A DNA stretch of 64,000 bases from Heterohyrax brucei (taxonomy: Eukaryota > Chordata > Mammalia > Hyracoidea > Procaviidae), in contig CM053143.1 in NCBI GenBank assembly GCA_028571685.1, positions 50,027,208 through 50,091,207 of the forward strand, read 5' to 3'. Positions 55,825 to 64,000 of this stretch are shown here, one piece after another. The notes under the pieces were generated by a model. That model was not told the origin of the DNA, made no database searches, and was given only the letters and a program-made list of their open reading frames with translations. A program made the position numbers and the translations under genes. Positions within the stretch are counted from its first letter, which is position 1. Every line of letters starts with the position of its first letter.

Positions 55825-56889
55825 CACTGCCTTATCTCACCCGATTAACCAGTCAGCCAAAGTCTTGTGCTAACCAGTGCCCAGGGCACCGTATGTTCCC
55901 CTGCCTGACCATCTGTGCTCCAGGGTCATCATCTTTCACTTGCTTCGCAAGGGTCAGTTCGGTTTGTTCCCAAGCCAGGCTTACCAGTTGTACTGATTTT
56001 AGAAATAGTAATTTAATTGCACTTTAAATAGGCCAGTGCTATGTGAGTACAAAAACAGGAATATCTTTCTTTTAAAACTGAGCTGAATTCCTTAAAGGAT
56101 TTGCTTTTGAATTAGGTATAGACAGGCCCAGTATTAAAAAAAAAAAAAAAAAAAAAAGGGATACTGTAAAGATTTAGAATTTTTTTTATTCAGATTGCTT
56201 GCCAACTGCCTCTGAACGTAATGAAACCAAAACTTGAAATAATTGTAGGTGATACATTATGAATATGGTTTGTGTAAGAAAGACATGGAAACATTCCAAT
56301 CAATATGCCTTTACTAAAAAATATAAAAATACATATTTATAAACTGTAGTTAACAAACTAAATATAAAATAAATATATTTATAAACTGTGTATTTATAAA
56401 CTGAAGTTTATGTATCCCAGACTAAGAATCTTTATCCTTCTCTCGATCTCAGACCTCTTAGAAAATATGACTAAAAAAAGAAAACTATGGACCCTCTTCC
56501 CAAAGGAGCACACAGATAGATCTTCCATATAGTTTCAGAGTGTTTGTGGGCGTTCTTGAAGACTGTCACTCTGTGCTGACTGCCACCTTGAATTGTGGAA
56601 TTGCTGGTTTTAAACTTATGAAAATAAAGAAAGCAAACTGCAGTCAGGGCAGCAGAGATGTGTTCTTGAGTTTAGTGAATGATGTTAACATTAATTCACA
56701 GATGGTCTAATTTGATGACTCACCACTATTGATTATAGTATCTTGTCTACTAAAGCATGTTATGTTTTCTTAACAGATACAATGTACATTGCTTATTTAC
56801 AAATTTATTTTATAAAACTTTGCTTAAGCAGAGGTAGTAAATCAATTATATTTTATACCAGTATTTCCAAATGATATTTTTTAGGTATG
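55825..56889. other. Unassigned; contains an A22 run
   Basis: Poly(A) at about 56136-56157 suggests a retroposon end, but the sequence to its left is not recognised. Confidence 0.4.
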
Positions 56890-57750
56890 ACTGTGATTTT
56901 CTTTTTTTTGCTTTAGATAAAAATTTACGGAGCAAATTAATTTCTCATTAAACAATTAATACACAGATTGTTTTGTGACATTGGTAACCTGCTGTGTGAT
57001 TGTGTGATGTGTCGAGACTGCCTGTTCCCACTCCAGGCTCCCTGTTTCCATTTTGTCCAGTTTTCCTGTGTCCTTTCCTGCCTTCTCATCTTCACTTTTG
57101 GTTGATGTCCCCATTTCGTCTTGTATACATGATTGAACTAGCGTGCACATTGCTCATCTGTGTTATTGTTGGCCTTGTGGACCTGTCTTGTCTTTGGCTG
57201 AAGAGGGAACCTCAGGAGTGACTTCGACAATGAGTTAAAAGGGTGTCAAGCCACATTCACAAGATTTCTCCAGTTTCTGTCAGACCACTGAGTGCAGTTT
57301 TTTTGTGTGTATATGAATTTGAATTTTGTTCTGCATTTTTCTGCAGCTCTGTCAGGACCCTCTGTGGTGATCCCTGTCAGGGCATTCAGTGGTGGTAGCC
57401 AGGTGCCATTTAGGTGTACTGGACTCAGTCCAGTGGAGGTTGTGGTAGTTGTGGTCTGTTAGCCCTTTGGGACTAATCTTTCCCTTGTGTCTTTGGTTTT
57501 CTTCATTCTCCCTTGCTCTAAACAGGGCAGGACCAGTGGAGTGTCCTGGATGGCTGCTCACAGGCTTTTAAGACCCCAGATGTTTCTCATCACTGTTGAA
57601 TGCAGAACATTTTCTCTATAAACTATGATATGCCGGTTGAGCTAGATGTCTCCCAAGACCGTTGTCCCAGCCCTCAGCCCAGTAACTAAATCCTTCTAGG
57701 AGTTTAGATGTATCTGTAAAGCTCCCATGATTTAAACATGAATTATATAG
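56890..57750 (-). repeat. L1 3' UTR (subfamily A), antisense
   Basis: TTGCTTTAGATAAAAATTTA at the left, then AACCTCAGGAGTGACTTCGA, GTGATCCCTGTCAGGGCATT, GGTGGTAGCCAGGTGCCATT and GGCTTTTAAGACCCCAGATG: antisense afrotherian L1 3' UTR. Related in opposite sense to 1232-1760. Open frames of 64-73 codons inside are chance. Confidence 0.65.
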
Positions 57751-59173
57751 TGAACAAAAATGTTTGGACCACTGGGAGTTAAGGAATTCCCAGTCTATTC
57801 CTTACAATGAAGTGTTCTTCTTCTGTACTTTAAAATTAGTGAAAGATAGTAAGTGTGTCTTAGCCCAATATAATATGCCAGAGATTACAGAGAAAATGAA
57901 TACAGTTTCATTTAAAATTTTTATTTGGAGAAAATAGTCTTTAACTACATAATTTCATACAGAAACTGGAAATGGCATTTGTCTTCCATGCCTTTTGACA
58001 GGCTACACTTAAATCATCTCTGATAGGTAAGAATGTTTCTGTTTTTAAAGATTTCCGGAGAGCAGATTATATAGCTTTACTTGGCCAGTGTTCCAACTAT
58101 AATACCACTATAAAACTTTCTGGAAAGTCATGTAATGTTTATCCTAGATCATTTATGATATAGGGAACTCGCAGTTATGTTCTCTGTGGAAGGGAAAATT
58201 TCTCATGGATAATACAATGTCAGTTCATCCTGCGAGGGCTTTCCTTTATCCCTCCGGTGAAATATCCTGACAGAGGTAAGAAGTTGCAGAGTACTGCCAT
58301 CCAGGCCCTAGGAAAAGCTTGGAGAGCTAGTGTTGGCAAAATCCCTTTTCTGTTTACTCTTTGATGCCTTCTAAAATTTCATTCAGAAGGTAACAATGAG
58401 ATTGAAAAACAACTGAAAAATTCTTTTAAGTCACTCAATCCATCATAGAAAGTAGAACATAAATAAAAGTAATCTTTAGCTAAAATATGTTTCTGTGGTA
58501 GATTTCTTAGCAACTGTTGAGAAAATAAGTTTTCAAGGCTTTCTAAAGAATTTCAGTCATAAATCAGTAAATATTCATCAAACCCGTATGTGTGAAGCAC
58601 TGCAGTAGAACATACTATGGAAACTAAAAATAATCCTGTTGTTTTTTAAACTTACATTCTACTTGGAGGAGTATGTGTGCGTGTGTGTACACATGTGTGT
58701 ATATAAGCATATGTACAGGATGTTAGCATGATGCAGGATTGCTAAATGTCTAATAAATACAGTAAATACCAAAAAAGATTTAATGTGGAAAGAAAGCCTT
58801 ATGGATTAAATGAACTGGGAAAGAAGGAAGTAGTGCATGGATGGAGTCTTAGAAAAGAGACAAAATTTTAGTAGGAAAAAAAGAATACAGAAACTAGCAT
58901 TCATATGAGGCCAAATGTAATGTTTTATGAGACATGGTTTATGAGAAAATGGAAAGATAATGGAAGTAGAGAGTTCCTGTTGGAGATAAAATTGTAAAGA
59001 TACATTTAACTAAATTTTGGAGGACTTCAAATGCCATTCTCAGCAATATGTACAGAAACACTGAAAAGTATTACTTTAAAAAAACTAGTTATTAAACCAG
59101 TATTTTGGATAGAAAAATCTGCTAGTGATGTGTGAGTTAGAGAAAGAAAACAACTGTAATTGAGCACTTCTGT
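57751..59173. other. Nothing recognised
   Basis: 1.4 kb of AT-rich intronic DNA with a short (GT)n patch at 58674-58700. Exon-like AG..GTAAG pairs at 57999-58026 and near 58260 do not give a coding block. Confidence 0.45.
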
Positions 59174-59335
59174 GGAAACCCTGGTTACACAGTAGTTAAG
59201 TGCTAAGGCTGTTTACCAAAAGGTTGGTAGTTCAGATCTACCAGGTGCTCTCTGGAAACGCCACGGTGCAGTTCTACTCTGTCCTGTAGGGTCCCTGTAA
59301 GTTGGAATCAATTAGACAGCAAAGGGTTGTTGTGG
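59174..59335 (+). repeat. AfroSINE
   Basis: GGAAACCCTGGTTACACAGT head, AGGTTGGTAGTTCAGATCTA B box, GCAGTTCTACTCTGTCCTGT body, GTTGGAATCAATTAGACAGC tail. Confidence 0.9.
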
Positions 59336-59611
59336 TGATATGCAAATTACACATAACATTATGAAGAATGAGAATTCTAGAACACTTAATTGTGGCCATG
59401 TAGAACCTATAAGTAGACTAAGAGCAGTCATTCAAACAGAACAAGGGGCTACCACATAGTTTAAAGTCAGAAAAGGTGTGTGTCAGGGATGTATTCTTTC
59501 ATCATCCTTATTCAGTATGTATGCTGAGCAAATAATTTGAGAAGCTGGACTATATGAAGAACAGGGCATCAGGACTGGAGGAAGATTCATTAACAACTTC
59601 CGATATTCAAG
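59336..59611 (+). repeat. RTE/BovB-like LINE, left half
   Basis: Sense RTE ORF2: CATTATGAAGAATGAGAATT, AGGTGTGTGTCAGGGATGTA (the GVRQGC-type block of RT) and TTCATTAACAACTTCCGATA. Interrupted by an LTR at 59612. Confidence 0.75.
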
Positions 59612-60104
59612 TGTCGTGAATTGAATTGTGTCCTTCAAAAATATGTGTAATAATTTGGCTGGGCCAGGATTCCCTGTAATCTGTGATTGCCCTCCCTTTT
59701 GTAATTTTCTGATGCTGTAAATCCTAATCTCTGCCTGTGGTTAATAGAGTGGGTTGTGTTAGAGAGGACGAGGGTGGGACTGTAAATCCCTTCCTAAGGT
59801 TACTTCCCTGCTCCACTGTAAAGGGAGTTTCCCTGGAGTGTGGCTTGCACCACCCTTTATCCTTTTATCTTACAAGAGATAACAGGAAAGGGAAGCAAGC
59901 AGAGAGTTGGGAACCTCAGACAATAAAGGAAGCAGTATGGGGAGTAGAGTGCATCCAGAGCCAACAGAGGGAAAGCATTCCCCTGAAATGGACACCCTGA
60001 ATTGAGACTTGTAGCTGACCGGACTATGTAAGAATAAACTTTCCTTTGTTAAAGCCATCCATTTTGTGTTATTTCTGTTAGAGCACCACTAGATGACTAA
60101 AGCA
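59612..60104 (+). mobile_element. Solo LTR, MaLR-like, inside an RTE
   Basis: 493 bp from TGTCGTGAATTGAATTGTGT to GTTAGAGCACCACTAGATGA with CTAAAGCA. Contains GTAAAGGGAGTTTCCCTGGA and GGAAAGGGAAGCAAGCAGAG. RTE sequence reads on across it. The possible flanking duplication is weak (TCAAG/GCAGG). Confidence 0.78.
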
Positions 60105-60855
60105 GCAGGTGATACAGTATTACTTGCTGAAAGTGAGATTTGAAGTAGTTATGACAAATATCAAAGACCACACCCTTCAATATGGATTAAACCTCAACGT
60201 AAAGAAAACAAAAATCCTCACAACTGTACCAACAAGCAATAAACTGAGAAAAGATTGAAGTTGTCAAGGATTTCATTTTACTTGGTTCCACAATCAATGC
60301 CCATAGAAGCAGCAGTAATGAAATCAAATGATACATTGCATTGGGCAGATCTGCAAAAGACCCCTTTAAAGTGTTAAAAAGCAGAGATCACTCTGAGGAC
60401 TAAGGTGCACCTGACTAAGTCCGGGTATTTTCGGTCACCTTATATGCTTGTGGAAGCTGTACAAGGAATAAGGAAAACTAAAGAAGAACTGATGCTTTTA
60501 AATTGTCATGTCAATGAAGTATATTAAATACACCATGAACTGCCAAAAAAATGAATAAATCTGTCTTGGAAGGGGTACAGCCAGACTGCTCCTTATAAGG
60601 TAGCATTATGAGACTTTGTTTCACTTCTTTGGAAATGTTATCAGGGGGGATCAGTCCCTTAAGAAGAACATTATGCTTGGTAAAGCAGAGGGTCAGCAAA
60701 AGAGAGGAAGACTTTTGACAAGATGCAACAGTGGGCTCACACATTATCAGTGATTATGAGGATGGTGCAGAACTGGGCACTGTTTCATTCTATTGCACGT
60801 AGAGTGGCTGTGAGTCAGAACCAACTCTGTGGTACCATCAACAACAACATGAGCA
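60105..60855 (+). repeat. RTE/BovB-like LINE, right half and tail
   Basis: GTGATACAGTATTACTTGCT, GTAAAGAAAACAAAAATCCT, TTGTCAAGGATTTCATTTTA, then CACTTCTTTGGAAATGTTAT and the tail GAACCAACTCTGTGGTACCA with TCAACAACAACA. Decayed ORF2 C-terminus, collinear with 20690-21375. Confidence 0.8.
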
Positions 60856-61071
60856 CGATACAATTTTCTCTTCAGCGTTTTCCTTCAAGCTTTCTGTGTT
60901 CCACAACAGAAGAACAATGGCTAGCTATAAATATGATCATTGGTTTCATTTTACTTCATCTTAATAGTCCTTACAGATTATTTCTCATCAGCACAAAAGC
61001 ACTATTATCTTTAATTACGTTTGGCCATTTTAATGGTTTTGTGTCTGCATGTCTCTGTCTGTGTGTGTGTA

Positions 61072-61145
61072 ACCCTGGTGGTATGTTGGTTTAGTGCTAT
61101 AGCTGCTGTGAGTCAGAATCAATTCAAAGGCAGTGGGTTTGGGGC
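61072..61145 (+). repeat. AfroSINE, internally deleted
   Basis: AACCCTGGTGGTATGTTGGT head joined to AGTCAGAATCAATTCAAAGG tail; the middle is missing. Confidence 0.75.
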
Positions 61146-61232
61146 ATATATATATGTGTGTGTATATGTATGTGTGTGTGTGTATATATATATGCATGTA
61201 TGTGTATGGATATGCATGTATGTATTTTTGTT
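61145..61232 (+). repeat. (TA/TG)n microsatellite
   Basis: Imperfect TATATGTGTG and GTATGTATG units following directly after the AfroSINE tail; probably grew from it. Confidence 0.9.
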
Positions 61233-61239
61233 TTTGAGT

Positions 61240-61550
61240 TTGCAAAGAGCATGCATCTGTTCAGCAATTTCTACATGTACAGTTTAGTAACATTAATTAC
61301 ATTCTTTGAATCATGAAACCATACTCACCCTCCTTTTCTGAGTTGTTCCTCTTCCATTAACATAAATTTACTGACCCGAGTGTTCACAGCTAATCTTTCA
61401 ATTTGCTCTTTTTGGTTTGATCCCATATAGATAGATCTTGAAGAGTACAATGTTAGAGGCAAACATTTTTTACTAGTTAAGTGAACTCTTGTTTGTTTTT
61501 GAGAAGACTTCAGAGGTATTTTTAGTTCAAGGTTTAAAGGTTCTATCAGC
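61240..61550 (-). repeat. L1-type 3' UTR (subfamily B), antisense
   Basis: GTTCAGCAATTTCTACATGT, ATCATGAAACCATACTCACC, GAGTTGTTCCTCTTCCATTA and AGGTATTTTTAGTTCAAGG also occur in similar order at 63720-64000, so both copies belong to one afrotherian LINE-type family. Confidence 0.5.
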
Positions 61551-62430
61551 ACATGAGTGAAATCAGTCGACTGCAAATGGACAGATTTTGTATGAGACTG
61601 CTATTATAAGGACTTTAGAAAAGGCTTAGGCACTAAAGAAATACTCTTTGGCAGCTACGAGGGTGGGAAGGGAGGGAGAGGGTTATTCATAGATTGGGTA
61701 GTCGACAGTAATTAGATTAGGTGAAAGGAGTGACAGTAGGCAGTAGAAAGAAGGTTAGCACAACTGGACTATACCATTAGCTAAAAGGTTTTCTAAATAA
61801 CAACCCAGCATTTTAAAGGACAGAGTAGCAGGTCCAGGGGCCTGGGAACCATGGTTTGAGGGGACATCTTGGTCAATTGACATAGCTACTCTTTTTCTAA
61901 GAGATTGTTCTGCATCCCATATTGGTGAGTGGCACCTTTGATCTAAAAAGCCAGCAAGCTGCCATCTAATGAATATCAGCTGGTCACAACCTACCTGGAC
62001 CATATGAAAACCAAGAACATCAAAGACATGAGGAAAATATGAGCTCAAGAGACTGAAGAGTCCATATGATTGAGAGACTACATCAGCATAAGACCAGAAG
62101 AACTAGATGGTGTCCAGCCACCACCAAAGACAGCCCTTTCAGGGAATACAGTGTAGAGTCTCTGGTGCAGCACAAGAAAAAAGAAGTGTGCAGATCTAGA
62201 ACTCTATTAATAGACCGGACTTGGTGATCCAACAACCTCAAGTGTCCCCAGAGAACATGGCCCCTCAACTTGCTGCTAGCCCAGACTTTAAACCAGTCCG
62301 AAGCCAACACTTCAAAGATTGGACTGGACTAATGGACCTAGAGTGATGCAGGTGATGTGTGTACTGTATGGTTTAGTGTATATATATCAGACTGTCCAGC
62401 TGGTTTTTTTTTAGAGGGGAGAGGAGGGGA
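61551..62430 (+). repeat. L1 3' UTR, sense
   Basis: GAGTGAAATCAGTCGACTGC, ATTAGATTAGGTGAAAGGAG, CCCATATTGGTGAGTGGCAC, AGAACTAGATGGTGTCCAGC, AACATGGCCCCTCAACTTGC: collinear with 40855-41700. 5'-truncated. Confidence 0.8.
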
Positions 62431-63330
62431 CAAGTGTCATTAATTTCTCTCTTTCACTCATCTTCAAGAATTCCCATGATGTGTACTTTAGGTTTCTTAA
62501 TGTTGTCCCATAATTGCGTTAAACTGTACTCATTCTTTTTTGCTTTTCAGCCACTATAATTTTGACTAGTTTATCCTCTAATTCACTGAATCTTCTGTCT
62601 GATTAAGTATGTTTTTATATCCTTCCATTGTTGTCTTTCTAGTCATTGTCCCTTTCAGTTGCAACATTTCTGTTTGGTTTGTTTTTATCTTTTTTTATAA
62701 CCTCATTTTGCTGATGCATTATTTTCCTTATTAGATCTTTGTCTGTGTTTTCCCTTCACTCTTTAATTATGTTTAACATTGTGTTGTATTTTTATTGTTC
62801 AACCTCCCATTTGCCACGTTCATTTGGATAGGACATGATTTCTCTTTTCTTTACATGTCTTGTGATTTTATGTTCATGGCATTGCAGTTTTCAAAGATGC
62901 TAACTTTCTCCATTCTCCCCAATATTGGGGGGTTTTGTCCATGCTACTTTCTGGGAAAAAAAAAAACTCTTAGGCAAACAAAGCCTTCAACTTTACTTAC
63001 CCTTCCCTCTTCCTCTCTGTGATAGCTTCTTCTCCTTTCCTCGTTTAATTAAAATTCACAAGTTGCAGATCTTGGTTTTCAATTTTTAGTGTTTCCCAAA
63101 CACGCCAGAGAGTGCTCTGTGGCCAGTCTTAGGGGCAGGCAACCCCGGTCAGTGCTAATCAGCCTAGCAAGGGGCCTAACCCCTGTCTTTGTTTATTCCT
63201 GTCATGTCTGTTCCTGCCACCACATTTCTGTCAGAGTACCCTCACTCAGTGACCCTTGTTCAAGGCTGTGCCTAGCCTTCCAGTTGTCTCAAGCCTTCCT
63301 TCTCTTCTCTGTTTGGGCTGCTTATTTCTT
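62431..63330 (-). repeat. Possible old L1/HAL1 ORF1 region, remainder unassigned
   Basis: CCATGATGTGTACTTTAGGT and TTTCTTAATGTTGTCCCATA at 62475-62512 read, antisense, like an L1-type ORF1 RRM segment (LWDNIKKPKVHIMGI). 62960-63330 is unassigned. Confidence 0.4.
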
Positions 63331-63690
63331 TTTTTTATTGTGATTAAGTAAAGGTTACAATCCAAGTCAAATTGCCATGTAAAACCTCAGATTACCCACC
63401 TCTCTGCAACTGTATCTGCTCTCCTCACCCTGTGACAGCACCTTCTTCTTTTCCACTCTTTACTTTCAGGTTCCACTCAGCCAACACCTGTCCCCTCCTC
63501 TCCACCCTCTCCTGTCCTCTCTAAAAAGAAACCAGTTGGAAAGTCTCATATGTATATTAAACCATGAAGTACATGCACCATAGGCATCACTCTGTGTCCC
63601 TGAGTCCAGTCCATTCTTGGTCTGAAGTGTTGATTTAAGTACCATTTTAAGCTCTGAGCTAGCAGCAGGTCTAGGGGCCATGTCCTCATA
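63331..63690 (-). repeat. L1 3' UTR, antisense
   Basis: TTTTTTTATTGTGATTAAGT is the antisense 3' end; CTGTGACAGCACCTTCTTCT, GTCCCTGAGTCCAGTCCATT and AGCAGGTCTAGGGGCCATGT match 31970-32310. Truncated at 63690. Confidence 0.82.
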
Positions 63691-63694
63691 AATT

Positions 63695-64000
63695 TAATTT
63701 CTTTAATTAATTTTATTTTGTTGTTGTTGTTGCTGAGAATACACACAGAACAGTCAGCAACTCAACAATTTCTACCTACCCAATTCAGTAACATCAGTTA
63801 GATGCTTCAAGTTGTGTGATCATTCTCGCCCTCCCTTCCCGAATTGTCCCCCCTCTGTTAGAAACTCACTGTCCCCATCTGATCTTTGGAGTTGCTGTTG
63901 CCAATATGTATCTCATATTGACTTATAATAACTCTTATTTACCTAATATGATTTCAGTGTTTAGTACTATTAGATCCAAGTCACCAATGTCCTTAGAGTG
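63695..64000 (-). repeat. L1-type 3' UTR (subfamily B), antisense, cut by window end
   Basis: Starts with a (GTT)n-rich tail (TTTTGTTGTTGTTGTTGCTG), then CACAGAACAGTCAGCAACTC and CAATTTCTACCTACCC. Joined head to tail with the previous L1 fragment; continues beyond the window. Confidence 0.55.

Noticed and set aside
57999-58026. TTTTGACAG...GTAAGA micro-exon
   Set aside because: 27 bp between signals, with the in-frame reading giving a stop and no SCLT1 match.
11252-59300. tRNA-like heads as possible tRNA genes
   Set aside because: All belong to AfroSINEs: no full cloverleaf, and each is followed by the SINE body.
60723-61094. 123-codon sense ORF
   Set aside because: Begins in the RTE tail and runs into unrelated sequence and an AfroSINE; a chance frame.
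1-64000. CRISPR arrays, operons or prokaryotic elements
   Set aside because: No regularly spaced direct repeats and no prokaryotic gene layout; introns and mammalian repeats dominate.

Overview
This is a mammalian nuclear DNA window, almost certainly from an afrotherian and most likely an elephant. The call rests on many copies of an AfroSINE-type tRNA-derived SINE (head close to 'CCCTGGTGGCACAGTGGTTAAG', tail close to 'GAGTCAGAATCGACTCGATGGCA'), together with RTE/BovB-like LINEs, L1s with a characteristic 3' UTR, and one MaLR-like LTR family. All identifications come from reading and recall; no database search was run.

The only protein-coding gene supported is on the + strand in the first 13.4 kb: four consecutive internal exons (2113-2187, 4004-4149, 5562-5754, 13152-13348). 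Their splice phases join without a break into about 204 residues of heptad-rich coiled coil, which I recognise as the C-terminal half of SCLT1 (sodium channel and clathrin linker 1, a centriole distal-appendage protein needed for ciliogenesis). No first or last exon, promoter or poly(A) site of the gene is inside the window. After the fourth exon the remaining 50.6 kb shows no further exon and reads as one very large intron.

The rest is a layered record of transposon insertions. 14.6-17.3 kb: an RTE LINE split by a fold-back mariner. 20.7-22.8 kb: an RTE 3' end and a nearly full-length antisense mariner. 25.4-28.9 kb: two MaLR-like LTRs and an antisense RTE. 31.5-41.9 kb: a truncated sense L1 cut by a nearly full-length antisense L1, itself cut by an LTR. 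47.5-50.2 kb: an antisense L1 inside another antisense L1. 50.2-53.2 kb: an L2 split by a two-LTR MaLR-like provirus. 53.5-55.4 kb: an old repeat split by a GC-rich 0.8 kb element of uncertain class. 59.3-60.9 kb: an RTE split by an LTR. AfroSINEs are scattered throughout, some as head-to-head pairs.

No CRISPR array, bacterial gene, RNA gene or intact transposon ORF was found. Most open frames of 60-170 codons are chance frames or remains of L1, RTE, mariner or LTR elements. The 'undescribed' value lies in the nested insertion structures, a palindromic mariner, the GC-rich insertion and a 36-bp exact repeat.
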